From NCBI RefSeq assembly GCF_900603025.1, contig NZ_LR026975.1, positions 4,774,001 through 4,838,000 on the forward strand: DNA of 64,000 bases. The letters run 5' to 3'. Below are positions 37,922-46,741 of the stretch, one piece after another (the first letter of the stretch is position 1; every line of letters begins with the position of its first letter). The position numbers and the translations under genes were made by a program. This DNA is from Mycolicibacterium hassiacum DSM 44199 (GTDB lineage: Bacteria > Actinomycetota > Actinomycetes > Mycobacteriales > Mycobacteriaceae). The notes beneath the pieces were generated by a model, which was given only the letters and a program-made list of their open reading frames with translations, was not told the origin of the DNA and searched no databases.

Positions 37922-39120
37922 CCGATGCACAGACCAAGCAGCTGCGCGAGGGCTGGCGCAGCTTCACCGGCGCGCTGCAGGCCGCCGAACAACTGATCGG
38001 CGCCTTTCCGGGGGTCACCGCCGACGAGCTCGCCGTCGGTTACCGGTACGTGGCCGCCTACGCCCGGATGATCCTCGAGTACGCGCTCGCCAACAGCGAC
38101 ACCGACCACCCGTACTTCATGGTGATCGAGGACCACTTCACCAAATTCGGCCTCGACAACGTCGACAACCTCTACGGCTACGCCCAGATCCGCGGCGACG
38201 GCGATTACCGCATCACCGGAAACCGCGGCAACGTCAGCGATCTGGTGATCACCGTCCAGGAGGGCGACCTCGCCTACTGGTCGACCGGTCGGGTGGTCGG
38301 ACACCTGGACCTGGATCGGCTGATCGTCGACGACAACGGCGATTTCGAGATCATTGTCAGCCACCGGCGCCGCGACGGTAACTGGCTGCCCAACGTCACC
38401 GACGTGGGCGGGGTGCTGATCCGGCAGTGCCTGGCGGACTGGGACACCGAGCGCCCTCAGCCGATGTTCATCGAGCGCATCGACCGCGCCGGCGCACCCT
38501 CGCAGGAGCCCGGCCCCGAGCTGGTCGCCGAGCGCCTCGAGCACGCGGGCCGGTTGCTGCTCGGCAGCATCGCCTACTGGCGGGATTTCATGCAGTCGGT
38601 GCCCGGGCGGCCCGGTACCCCGCACCCGGTCAACGAGATGACCGAACCGATGGCGTGGGGCCGCGGTGTCGAGGGCGTGCCCAGCCAGTTGCTCAGCGTC
38701 GGCGAGTTCGCGCTCGACCCGGACGAGGCGCTGGTGCTCTCGTTCGACCCGGGGCAGTGCCGGTATCTGGGTGTGATGCTCAGCGACGTCCGGTGGTACA
38801 CCTCGTTCGACTACCGCAACCGGCAGAGCTCGCTGACCGGTGCGCAGATTCGCCGAAACCGCGACGGCCGGGCGAATCTGGTGGTGGCGCACCATGATCC
38901 GGGGCTGGCGAATTGGCTGGACACCACCGGGCACCGGCGCGGGCACATCTACATGCGCTGGCAGGGCATCAGCGTCGTCCCGTCGTCCGTGCAGACCCGC
39001 GTGGTGAGGTTCGACGAACTGGCCCGCGAGTTGCCCGAGGAACCGCGGGTGTCGCCCGAGGAACGCCGCGCGATCCTGGCGGCACGCAAACGGGCGGTCG
39101 ATCGGCGATTCTTTCCCTGA
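37918..39120 (+). CDS. DUF1214-type protein, partner of the sulfotransferase
   Basis: 400 residues, soluble. The C-terminal half (SFDPGQCRYLGVMLSDVRWYTSF and a later NLVVAHHDPGLANWLDT) fits DUF1214, a beta-rich domain found beside sulfotransferase-like and lipid genes in actinobacteria. The ATG overlaps the preceding stop (ATGA), so the two are translationally coupled. Catalytic function is unknown; coupling suggests they act on the same molecule. Confidence 0.75.
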   Translation: MTDAQTKQLREGWRSFTGALQAAEQLIGAFPGVTADELAVGYRYVAAYARMILEYALANSDTDHPYFMVIEDHFTKFGLDNVDNLYGYAQIRGDGDYRITGNRGNVSDLVITVQEGDLAYWSTGRVVGHLDLDRLIVDDNGDFEIIVSHRRRDGNWLPNVTDVGGVLIRQCLADWDTERPQPMFIERIDRAGAPSQEPGPELVAERLEHAGRLLLGSIAYWRDFMQSVPGRPGTPHPVNEMTEPMAWGRGVEGVPSQLLSVGEFALDPDEALVLSFDPGQCRYLGVMLSDVRWYTSFDYRNRQSSLTGAQIRRNRDGRANLVVAHHDPGLANWLDTTGHRRGHIYMRWQGISVVPSSVQTRVVRFDELARELPEEPRVSPEERRAILAARKRAVDRRFFP

Positions 39121-39156
39121 GGTGCGTCCGGGCGCCGCCTCGCTACATTGGGGGTC

Positions 39157-39660
39157 GTGCGGCTGTTACTGATCGCCGATACCCACATTCCCAACCGCGC
39201 CCGCGACCTGCCCGCTCGTGTCTGGGCGGAGGTGGATCGGGCCGACGCCGTCATCCACGCCGGCGACTGGGTGGAACCCGGACTGCTCGACGCGCTGGAG
39301 GAGCGCGCCGGTTGGGTGATCGGCTGCTGGGGCAACAACGACGGTGCCGAACTGCGCCGCCGGTTGCCCGAGCGGGCCGAGGTCACCCTGGAGGGTCTGC
39401 GCTTCACGGTGGTGCACGAGACCGGCGCCGCCACCGGGCGGGAGGCCCGGATGGCCCGGGAGTATCCGGACTGCGACGTGCTGGTGTTCGGGCACAGCCA
39501 CATTCCGTGGGACAGCACCGCCAGGACCGGGCTGCGGCTGCTCAACCCGGGCTCGCCCACCGACCGCCGTCGCCAGCCCTACTGCACCTACATGACCGCC
39601 GAGGTGCACAACGCGACGCTCACCGACGTGACGCTGCACCAACTGCAACGGCGGGCGTGA
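39157..39660 (+). CDS. YfcE/MJ0936-type metallophosphoesterase
   Basis: 167 residues from GTG 39157. The calcineurin-like set is complete: IADTHIP (DxH), HAGDW (GDxx), GNNDG (GNxD), VVHETG, and FGHSHIPW (GHxH). Small members hydrolyse phosphodiesters in the cytoplasm. TACATT (39144-39149) is a TANNNT element seven bases before the GTG, so a leaderless start is likely; TTG 39148 would lie inside it. Confidence 0.88.
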   Translation: MRLLLIADTHIPNRARDLPARVWAEVDRADAVIHAGDWVEPGLLDALEERAGWVIGCWGNNDGAELRRRLPERAEVTLEGLRFTVVHETGAATGREARMAREYPDCDVLVFGHSHIPWDSTARTGLRLLNPGSPTDRRRQPYCTYMTAEVHNATLTDVTLHQLQRRA

Positions 39661-39663
39661 CGC

Positions 39664-40002
39664 TCAGCGTTCGTCGGCCGCGCAGATCAGGTCGATGTGC
39701 TTCTCGGCCCACTCGCCGAGCGGGTTGAGCGCCGCCAGCAACTCGACCCCGGCCGGGGTCATCGAGTACTCCACCCGCGGCGGCACCTCGTGATAGCTCT
39801 CGCGGTGCACGACGCCGTGCCGCTGCAGTTCCTTGAGGTGCTGGGTCAGCATCTTCTGCGAGATCCCGTTGAGGCTGCGGTGCAGCGCGTTGAACCGCTT
39901 GGGGCCGTCCTTGAGCTCCCAGAGGATCAGCGGCTTCCACTTGCCGTCGACGACGGCCATCGCCGCGTCCAGTCCACAGGTGTACTTGCCCAACGACGCC
40001 AC
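39664..40002 (-). CDS. HxlR-family transcriptional regulator
   Basis: 112 residues, the whole HxlR winged helix: CGLDAAMAVVDGKWKPLILWEL with the conserved Cys and GKW, then ISQKMLTQHLKEL. The Cys may sense aldehydes or oxidants, as in HypR and other HxlR members. Divergent from the NAD(P)-binding protein at 40090, the likely target. Confidence 0.9.
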   Translation of the reverse strand: MASLGKYTCGLDAAMAVVDGKWKPLILWELKDGPKRFNALHRSLNGISQKMLTQHLKELQRHGVVHRESYHEVPPRVEYSMTPAGVELLAALNPLGEWAEKHIDLICAADER

Positions 40003-40043
40003 AGGTCACCTCCAATGGTTTCCTGAAGGTGAGTATCGCACCA

Positions 40044-40057
40044 AAAGTGGGTACTTG
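40044..40057. promoter_or_regulatory. Candidate HxlR operator
   Basis: AAAGTGGGTACTT contains inverted arms AAGT and ACTT around GGGT in the 87-base divergent promoter region. The arms are short, so this is only a candidate. Confidence 0.3.
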
Positions 40058-40089
40058 TCGGGCGGAAAGCATGGGTCGACGATGGCGGC

Positions 40090-40839
40090 ATGACGATCAC
40101 CGTGCTGGGGCTCGGACCGATGGGACAGGCGCTGGCCCGCGCCCTGCTCGACACCGGACACCGCGTCACGGTGTGGAACCGCACCGAGGCCAGGGCCGAC
40201 GCACTCGCCGACCGCACCGTCGTCGGGTTGAGCTCCGACACCCCCGACCGCGCCCGGCGCACCGCCGCCCTCGTGCACACGCACGGCGGCCGCTACCTCG
40301 ACGGCGCGATCATGACCCCGACCGACACCATCGGCACCCCCGGCGCCGCCATCCTGCTGGCCGGGCCGAAGCAACTGGCCGACGCGCACCGCACCGCCCT
40401 GGAATCCCTCGGCCGCATCACCTGGGTCGGTGACGAGCACGGCCGCGCCGCCGCCTTCGACATGGCGCTGCTCGACCTGTTCTGGACCTCGGTCGCCGGG
40501 TTCGAACACGCACTGATGGTGGCGCGGGCCAACGGAATCACCCCGGCGGAGCTGCTGCCGCACGCCCGGGGCATTGTCGACATCCTGGCGCCGGTCTTCA
40601 CCGAGATCGCCGCGCGCATCGGCGAGGACCGCCACCACGACGACGTCACCGCGTCGGTGTCGTCGGTCGCGGCGTCGGTACGCCATCTGATCGCGGCCTC
40701 CCGCGAGGCCGGCGTCGACCCCGCCATGCTGGAGGTGTTCGGCGGCCATGTCGACGCCGCCGTCGCCGCCGGGCACGGCGCCGAGGAGATCAGCCGCATC
40801 GCCGCGCACATGGTCGTGGCGGAAGTCGCGGCGGAATAA
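40090..40839 (+). CDS. Beta-hydroxyacid dehydrogenase / imine reductase-like protein with an internal deletion
   Basis: 249 residues. It starts with the Rossmann motif TVLGLGPMGQALARALLDTG and VTVWNRT, and the C-terminal half is the all-helical dimerisation domain. Family members usually have about 290 residues. Here ADALADR runs directly into TVVGLSSDTPDRAR, omitting roughly 45 residues that normally carry the middle strands and the VxxCLxD segment of the nucleotide-binding domain. The cofactor fold is therefore incomplete and the protein may be inactive or altered. Divergent from an HxlR regulator. Confidence 0.75.
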   Translation: MTITVLGLGPMGQALARALLDTGHRVTVWNRTEARADALADRTVVGLSSDTPDRARRTAALVHTHGGRYLDGAIMTPTDTIGTPGAAILLAGPKQLADAHRTALESLGRITWVGDEHGRAAAFDMALLDLFWTSVAGFEHALMVARANGITPAELLPHARGIVDILAPVFTEIAARIGEDRHHDDVTASVSSVAASVRHLIAASREAGVDPAMLEVFGGHVDAAVAAGHGAEEISRIAAHMVVAEVAAE

Positions 40840-40883
40840 CTCAACCGCCGGTCTGCCGGCGGCCCGGTGACTACCGTGGCGCC

Positions 40884-42791
40884 ATGGAGCCCGAACCGCC
40901 CAGCGCCGTCATCGAGGCCGCCCACCGCGAGCAGTCGGCCACCCTGCCGTTCGACGACACCGCCGACTTCGCCGACGCCCACCGGGGCTTCATCGCCGCC
41001 CTGCGGCCCGGGGTGGTGACCGCCGCCGACGGGCGGGTGGTGTGGGACAACGACTCCTACGCGTTCCTGGCCGGCGACCCGCCGCCGACCGTGCACCCGA
41101 GCCTGTGGCGGCAGAGCCGGCTGTGCGCCGAACAGGGCCTCTACGAGGTGGTGGCCGGGGCGAGCGGAGCGACGGGGGACGGGGCCGGCATCTACCAGGT
41201 GCGCGGGCTGGATCTGTCCAATATCACCTTCGTCGAGGGCGACACCGGGGTCATCGTCATCGACCCGCTGATCAGCACCGAGACCGCCGCGGCCGCGCTC
41301 GGGCTGTACCGCGCCCACCGCGGCGACCGGCCGGTCCGGGCCGTGATCTACACCCACTCCCACGTCGACCACTTCGGCGGGGTGCTGGGGGTGACCAGCC
41401 AGGCCGCCGTCGACGCCGGCGAGGTGGTGGTCGTCGCGCCCGAACACTTCACCGAACACGCGGTGCAGGAGAACATCTACGCCGGCACCGCGATGGCCCG
41501 CCGGGCCGGCTACATGTACGGCACCGCGCTCGACCGCGGGCCGACCGGTCAGGTCGGTTGCGGGCTGGGGCAGGCCACCTCCACCGGCGAGGTGGCGCTG
41601 ATCCTGCCCACCCTCGAGATCCGCGAGACCGGCGAAACCCACACCATCGACGGTGTCGAGATCGAGTTCCAACTCGCGCCCGGCACCGAGGCGCCGGCCG
41701 AGATGCACTTCTACTTCCCGCGCTTCCGCGCGCTGTGCATGGCCGAGAACGCCACCCACAACCTGCACAACCTGCTCACGCTGCGCGGTGCACTGGTTCG
41801 CGATCCGCACGCCTGGGCCGGTTACCTCACCGAGGCGATCGACCGGTTCGCCGACCGCACCGACGTGCTGTTCGCCTCCCACCACTGGCCGACCTGGGGC
41901 CGCGAGCGGATCGTGGAATTCCTTTCGCTGCAACGCGATCTGTACGCATACCTGCACGACCAGACGCTGCGGGAAATCAACCAGGGCCACACCGGCGCCG
42001 AGATCGCCGAGCACTTCGAGCTGCCGCCGGCGCTGCGCCGAGCCTGGCACACCCACGGCTACTACGGCTCGGTGAGCCACAACGTCAAGGCGATCTACCA
42101 GCGCTACATGGGCTGGTTCGACGGCAACCCGGCCCGGCTCTGGCCGCACCCACCGCAGGCCATCGGCCCGCGCTACGTGGCCGCCATGGGCGGCGCCGAC
42201 CGCGTCGTCGAACTCGCCCGCGCCGCCTACTGTGACGGTGATTTCCGCTGGACGGCAACACTTCTCGACCATGTGATGTTCACCGACGCCGAGCATGCCG
42301 CGGCCCGGGAACTCTACGCCGACACCCTCGAACAGCTCGCCTACGGGGCCGAGAACGCGGTGTGGCGCAACTTCTTTCTCACCGGTGCGACCGAACTGCG
42401 GCGGGGCAACGTCGGCACGCCGACGCAGACCGCCTCGCCCACCATCCTGGCCCAGCTCACCCCGGAGCAGATCTTCGACGCGCTGGCGATCAACATCAAC
42501 GGCCCGCGCGGCTGGGATCTCGACATCGCCATCGACGTCACCTTCGCCGATACCGCCGACAACCACCGGCTGACCCTGCGCAACGGTGTGCTCGTGCATC
42601 GCCGCGCACCGGCCGACCCGGACACCGCGCACGCCACCGTCACGGTCTCCGGCACCCGGCGGCTGCTCGCCCTGGCCGCCGGGGATACCGACTCACCCGG
42701 GCTGGACATCGCCGGCGACGCCGCGGCGCTGCAGGCGCTGGTCGCGGTGCTGGACCGGCCGGACCCGGGTTTCGCGATCATCACCCCGTAA
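40884..42791 (+). CDS. Alkyl sulfatase, metallo-beta-lactamase fold (SdsA1/BDS1 type)
   Basis: 635 residues, the usual length. The metallo-beta-lactamase domain carries THSHVDHFGGVLG (HxHxDH), then VVVVAPEHFTEHAVQEN and the second-site residues. A helical dimerisation domain follows (about 370-510), then an SCP2-like C-terminal domain that holds hydrophobic alkyl chains. It hydrolyses long-chain alkyl sulfates such as dodecyl sulfate. No export signal is obvious. TACCGT (40872-40877) six bases before the ATG fits a leaderless start. Confidence 0.92.
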   Translation: MEPEPPSAVIEAAHREQSATLPFDDTADFADAHRGFIAALRPGVVTAADGRVVWDNDSYAFLAGDPPPTVHPSLWRQSRLCAEQGLYEVVAGASGATGDGAGIYQVRGLDLSNITFVEGDTGVIVIDPLISTETAAAALGLYRAHRGDRPVRAVIYTHSHVDHFGGVLGVTSQAAVDAGEVVVVAPEHFTEHAVQENIYAGTAMARRAGYMYGTALDRGPTGQVGCGLGQATSTGEVALILPTLEIRETGETHTIDGVEIEFQLAPGTEAPAEMHFYFPRFRALCMAENATHNLHNLLTLRGALVRDPHAWAGYLTEAIDRFADRTDVLFASHHWPTWGRERIVEFLSLQRDLYAYLHDQTLREINQGHTGAEIAEHFELPPALRRAWHTHGYYGSVSHNVKAIYQRYMGWFDGNPARLWPHPPQAIGPRYVAAMGGADRVVELARAAYCDGDFRWTATLLDHVMFTDAEHAAARELYADTLEQLAYGAENAVWRNFFLTGATELRRGNVGTPTQTASPTILAQLTPEQIFDALAININGPRGWDLDIAIDVTFADTADNHRLTLRNGVLVHRRAPADPDTAHATVTVSGTRRLLALAAGDTDSPGLDIAGDAAALQALVAVLDRPDPGFAIITP

Positions 42792-42817
42792 CACACGCCG
42801 CTGTGAGGACGTGTTTT

Positions 42818-42862
42818 CCGCGGTGCAATGCGGGGAAATCACCGCGCAAAAAGCCCGCGGTG
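42818..42862. repeat. Inverted repeats in the glbN leader
   Basis: CACCGCG (42840-42846) and CGCGGTG (42856-42862) form perfect inverted arms nine bases apart, ten bases before the ATG. A further CCGCGGTG copy at 42818-42825 allows an alternative pairing with the same middle segment. Could be an operator or a leader hairpin. Confidence 0.35.
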
Positions 42863-42872
42863 TACTCGTTGC

Positions 42873-43238
42873 ATGACAACGATTTTCGAGGAGATCGGCG
42901 GATACGAAGCGCTGGAAGCCGTTGTCGAGGACTTCTACCGCCGGGTGCTCGACGACCCGGAACTCAACGGCTTCTTCACCGGTACCAACATGGCGCGGCT
43001 CAAGGGTAAACAGGTGGAGTTCTTCGCCGCGGCGCTCGGTGGGCCCGACCCGTACACCGGTGCGCCGATGCGACAGGTGCATCAGGGCCGCGGCATCACC
43101 ATGCACCACTTCAACCTGGTCGCCGGCCACCTGGCCGACAGCCTGGTCGCCGCCGGGGTCGGTGCGGCGACCGTCGAGCAGATCCTGGCCGCCGTCGCGC
43201 CGCTGAGCGCGGAGATCGCCACCGCCAGCGTCGCCTGA
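42873..43238 (+). CDS. glbN: Truncated haemoglobin N (group I)
   Basis: 121 residues, very close to the TrHbN family: [10 protein letters not shown] with the B10 Tyr, [16 protein letters not shown], and [13 protein letters not shown] with the proximal His. It oxidises nitric oxide to nitrate. The start [16 protein letters not shown] lacks the basic pre-A extension of M. tuberculosis TrHbN, which has been linked to efficient NO turnover and membrane association. Confidence 0.92.
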   Translation: MTTIFEEIGGYEALEAVVEDFYRRVLDDPELNGFFTGTNMARLKGKQVEFFAAALGGPDPYTGAPMRQVHQGRGITMHHFNLVAGHLADSLVAAGVGAATVEQILAAVAPLSAEIATASVA

Positions 43239-43239
43239 A

Positions 43240-44010
43240 TCAGGGCATGCCGCCGTCCACGCGGATGATCGACCCGCTGGTGAAGCTCGACGCGTCCGAC
43301 ATCAGATACAGTGCGGCGCCGACGATCTCGGGCGGGTTGCCGACCCGTTTGAGCGCGAACGCCTGCGCACCGCGGTTGACCGCGTCCAGGTCCCAGGCCT
43401 TGCTGACATCGGTGAGGAACGGCCCGGGCATCAACGTGTTCACCCGCACCTTCGGCCCGTACGCCAGCGCCAGGCCCTCGGTCATCGCGTTGAGCCCGGC
43501 CTTGGCCGCCGAATAGGGCAGCTGCTCGGGCCGCGGCCGGATCGACCCGCTGGTGGACACGTTGATGATCGACCCGCCGCCGTCGGCCACCATCCGCTCG
43601 GCGACCAGCACCGACAACCGGAACGGGCCCTTGAGGTTGAGGTTGACCACCGCGTCGAACATCTTCTCCGACACCGACGGCAGCCCGTCGTACAGCGGGG
43701 ACATCCCCGCGTTGTTGACCAGCACGTCGACCTTGCCGAAGCGGTCGTAGGCGGCCTCCACCAGCCCGTCGAGCTGATCCCACCGCCCGACGTGCACCCC
43801 GTAGGCGAACGCCGCCCGGCCGGTCTCGGCGGTGATCTGCTCGGCCACCGCCACGCAGTTGTCGTACTTGCGGCTGGCGATCACCACGTCGGCCCCGCAC
43901 CGGGCGGCGGCGAACGCCATCTCCCTGCCCAGTCCGCGACTGCCGCCGGTGATCAGCACCACGCGGTCGGTGAGGTCGAACAGCTTGTCGGCGTAACCCC
44001 GGGTTGTCAT
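43240..44010 (-). CDS. Short-chain dehydrogenase/reductase
   Basis: 256-residue classical SDR: TGGSRGLGREMA (TGxxxGxG), NNAG, INVSTSGSIRPRPEQLPYSAAKAG with the Ser and YxxxK, and a C-terminal SGSIIRVDGGMP. The substrate is not predictable. Divergent from the phosphatase at 44029. Confidence 0.9.
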   Translation of the reverse strand: MTTRGYADKLFDLTDRVVLITGGSRGLGREMAFAAARCGADVVIASRKYDNCVAVAEQITAETGRAAFAYGVHVGRWDQLDGLVEAAYDRFGKVDVLVNNAGMSPLYDGLPSVSEKMFDAVVNLNLKGPFRLSVLVAERMVADGGGSIINVSTSGSIRPRPEQLPYSAAKAGLNAMTEGLALAYGPKVRVNTLMPGPFLTDVSKAWDLDAVNRGAQAFALKRVGNPPEIVGAALYLMSDASSFTSGSIIRVDGGMP

Positions 44011-44028
44011 GGGCCATATGGTGACACG

Positions 44029-44637
44029 GTGCAGTTGTTACTGATCCGACATGCGCTGCCATTGCGCAGCGAACCGGGCCAGGGGTCCGACCCCGACCTG
44101 GCGCCGGAAGGTATCGACCAGGCCAAGCGCCTGCCCGACGCGCTGGCGCGGTTCCCGATCACCCGGCTGATCTCCAGCCCGCAGAAGCGCGCGGTCCAGA
44201 CCGCCGAACCCGTCGCCGCGGCCCGCGGGCTGGAGATCGAGATCGACGACCGCTTCGCCGAGTACGACCGGGACCTGACGCACTACATCCCGATCGAGCA
44301 GATCGCGGCCGAGTACCCCGAGGAGATGGCCCGGCTGGCCAGCGGGCACCTGCCCAGCAGCGTCGACGAGTCGGCGTTCCTCGAGCGCATCAACGCCGGT
44401 GTCCGCGACCTGGTGGAAAGCACCGAGCACGAGGCCACCGTCGCGGTGTTCACCCACGGCGGGGTGATCAACGGGCTGGTGCACACGATCATGCGCACCG
44501 AGAAGGTGCTGTGCGTCAACGTCGACTACGCCGGGGTGACCCGGTTGCTGTCGTCGCGCACCGGCAACCTCTACGTCGCGTCGGTCAACGGCACCGAACA
44601 CGTGTGGGATCTGCTGCCGCGAAATCAGCGATGGTAA
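44029..44637 (+). CDS. Histidine phosphatase superfamily protein
   Basis: 202 residues from GTG 44029. Catalytic LLLIRHALP (RHG-type, here RHA), ISSPQKRAVQTAEP, and FTHGGVIN with the second His. The third residue of RHG is Ala, which is common in this branch. TATGGT (44017-44022) lies six bases before the GTG, so a leaderless message fits. It is followed nine bases later by the phosphotransferase gene. Confidence 0.88.
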   Translation: MQLLLIRHALPLRSEPGQGSDPDLAPEGIDQAKRLPDALARFPITRLISSPQKRAVQTAEPVAAARGLEIEIDDRFAEYDRDLTHYIPIEQIAAEYPEEMARLASGHLPSSVDESAFLERINAGVRDLVESTEHEATVAVFTHGGVINGLVHTIMRTEKVLCVNVDYAGVTRLLSSRTGNLYVASVNGTEHVWDLLPRNQRW

Positions 44638-44646
44638 ACAGGTCCG

Positions 44647-45675
44647 GTGGCTAACTCGCTGAACGGGCTCGACCTCGACGCCCTCGACCGACACCTGCGC
44701 GCCGTCGGTGTGCCGCGCACCGGTGAGCTGCGCGCCGAACTGATCTCCGGCGGCCGGTCCAACCTGACGTTCTTGGTGTACGACGACGCCGCCAAGTGGG
44801 TGCTGCGCCGTCCGCCGCTGAGCGGGCTCACCCCGTCCGCACACGACATGGGCCGCGAGTACCGGGTGATCTCCGCGCTGGCCGGCACCGCGGTGCCGGT
44901 GCCGCCGGCGGTGACCGCGAGCGACGACGAGTCGGTGCTGGGCGCGCCGTTCCAGATGGTCGAGTACGTGCCCGGCCGGGTGGTGCGCCACACCGAGGAC
45001 CTCGAGGCGCTCGGCGACCGCACCGCGATCAGCGAGACCGTCGACGCGCTGATCCGGGTGCTGGCCGACCTGCACGCCATCGACCCGGAGGCGGTGGGGC
45101 TGGGCGACTTCGGCAAGCCCGCCGGCTATCTGGAGCGCCAGGTCCGGCGCTGGGGTTCGCAGTGGGAGCTGGTGCAGCGGGAGAACGACCCGAACGACGC
45201 CGATGTGCGGCGGCTGCACGCGCGGCTGGCCGAGTCGGTGCCGCCGCAGAGCCGCAGCGCGATCGTGCACGGCGACTACCGCATCGACAACACGCTGATC
45301 GACCGCGACGATCACACTAAGGTGCTGGCGGTGCTGGACTGGGAGATGTCCACGCTGGGCGACCCGGTCAGCGACGCCGCGCTGATGTGCGTGTACCGCC
45401 ACCCGATGTTCAACACCATTCACGCCAACGCGGCGTGGGCGTCGCCGCTGATGCCCGACGTCGACGACCTCGCGCAGCGCTATGCGACCGCGGCCGGGCA
45501 CTCCCTGGACCACTGGGAGTTCTACATGGCGCTGGGCTACTTCAAGGTGGCCGTGATCGCCGCCGGCATCGCCTACCGGGCCCGGGTGGGCGGGGGCGTG
45601 GCCGAGGGCACCGAGGAGGTCGATCAGGCGGTCGGCCCGTTGATCGCCGAGGGCCTGGCGCTGCTCAAGGGCTGA
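44647..45675 (+). CDS. APH-type phosphotransferase family protein (Rv3761c/FadE36 type)
   Basis: 342 residues of the aminoglycoside-phosphotransferase-like kinase fold: GGRSNLTFLV, AIVHGDYRIDNTLI (HGDxxxxN) and LAVLDWEMSTLGDP (DW metal site). In M. tuberculosis the orthologue was historically named fadE36, although its sequence is a kinase-like fold (ACAD10-type), possibly phosphorylating hydroxyacyl-CoA. Genuine acyl-CoA dehydrogenase motifs are absent. Confidence 0.87.
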   Translation: MANSLNGLDLDALDRHLRAVGVPRTGELRAELISGGRSNLTFLVYDDAAKWVLRRPPLSGLTPSAHDMGREYRVISALAGTAVPVPPAVTASDDESVLGAPFQMVEYVPGRVVRHTEDLEALGDRTAISETVDALIRVLADLHAIDPEAVGLGDFGKPAGYLERQVRRWGSQWELVQRENDPNDADVRRLHARLAESVPPQSRSAIVHGDYRIDNTLIDRDDHTKVLAVLDWEMSTLGDPVSDAALMCVYRHPMFNTIHANAAWASPLMPDVDDLAQRYATAAGHSLDHWEFYMALGYFKVAVIAAGIAYRARVGGGVAEGTEEVDQAVGPLIAEGLALLKG

Positions 45676-45697
45676 TCACCGGGCCGATCAGGACCGG

Positions 45698-46057
45698 TCA
45701 CCCGGGCCGCTGGGGGGCGAGGTTCTTCTTGGCCGCCCGGCGCAGCTGGATCATCCGCGCGCTGCCCACCGCCACCGTCAACAGCCCGCCGCACACCGCG
45801 GCCAGCAGGATCGACACCCCGACCGGCAGGCTCCACTGCCAGGCGAGGAACTGGATCACCCAGGGCTCGGAGTTCTGGATGATGAAGATCAGCAGCACGA
45901 TCAGCACCAGGAATCCGGCGATCAGCGCCGACCACAGCGCCGCGACCCGGGTGAACTTGAGCTGCGGTTTGGCCGGCTCGGGTTGGGGCGGCAGGCCGGC
46001 TGTGCCCGGCTCGGCGGCGGGGTGATCGGGCGATGATGGTGTCGGATCGCTGGTCAT
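45698..46057 (-). CDS. LapA-like (DUF1049) membrane protein
   Basis: 119 residues: a proline-rich cytoplasmic N-terminus and two membrane helices (ALWSALIAGFLVLIVLLIFI and VGVSILLAAVCGGLLTVAVG) around NSEPWVIQFLAWQWSLP, typical of LapA/DUF1049. Function in mycobacteria unknown. The ATG at 46057 was chosen over longer frames because the upstream extension overlaps the divergent gene. Confidence 0.8.
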   Translation of the reverse strand: MTSDPTPSSPDHPAAEPGTAGLPPQPEPAKPQLKFTRVAALWSALIAGFLVLIVLLIFIIQNSEPWVIQFLAWQWSLPVGVSILLAAVCGGLLTVAVGSARMIQLRRAAKKNLAPQRPG

Positions 46058-46153
46058 GGGTTCATCTTTGCCGGTTCGGGGAGCGAAGAAAACATCGCCG
46101 GGCCGTCGGTGGCCACATTCCGGTGCGGGGCGATCGTCGCTTACGGTAGGTGG

Positions 46154-46741
46154 GTGAGTGAACCAGACCGCTCCGACTCGTGGCCCGCGATCCTGACCTG
46201 GCGCGCGCACGACGAGCCACGCATGGAATCGGTGCGGGTGCAGCTGCAGGGCAAGCGGATCAAGGCCTACGGCCGGATCGTCGCCGCCGCGACCTCGTCG
46301 CACCCGGCCTTCTCCGCCTCGTACACGCTGGTCACCGACGAGTCCGGAGCCACCAAGCGGCTGTCGATGTCGGTCACCCTCGCCGAGCGGGAACGGCAGC
46401 TGTCCATCGCCCGCGACGAGGAGAACATGTGGCTGGTGCAGCAGCACACCGGTGAGACCAGCCGGGCCGCCTACGACGGCGCCCTCGACGTCGACGTGAT
46501 CTTCAGCCCGTTCTTCAACGCCCTGCCGATCCGGCGCACCGAGCTGTACCGGCGCACCGAGACGATCTCGGTGCCGGTCGTCTACGTGCGGCTGCCGGAG
46601 GTGTCGGTGGAACCGGAGACCCTCACCTACAGCAGCTCGCCGGAGGGCATCAAGGTGCATTCGCCGGTCGCCGAGACCACCATGACCGTCGACCCCGACG
46701 GGTTCATCGTCGACTATCCCGGACTGGCAGCGCGGATCTGA
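46154..46741 (+). CDS. Putative glycolipid-binding protein (PF06475 type)
   Basis: 195 residues from GTG 46154. A single beta-barrel domain resembling the putative glycolipid-binding family: [19 protein letters not shown], then [15 protein letters not shown] and [17 protein letters not shown]. The predicted ligand is by family name only. TACGGT (46142-46147) is a TANNNT element six bases before the GTG, supporting a leaderless start. The 3' end overlaps tyrA by 38 bases, convergent. Confidence 0.82.
   Translation: MSEPDRSDSWPAILTWRAHDEPRMESVRVQLQGKRIKAYGRIVAAATSSHPAFSASYTLVTDESGATKRLSMSVTLAERERQLSIARDEENMWLVQQHTGETSRAAYDGALDVDVIFSPFFNALPIRRTELYRRTETISVPVVYVRLPEVSVEPETLTYSSSPEGIKVHSPVAETTMTVDPDGFIVDYPGLAARI

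Noticed and set aside
37417..39120. A 567-residue start for the DUF1214 protein
   Set aside because: The extra part overlaps the sulfotransferase gene in another frame and is Arg-rich; ATG 37918 with an ATGA overlap is the natural start.
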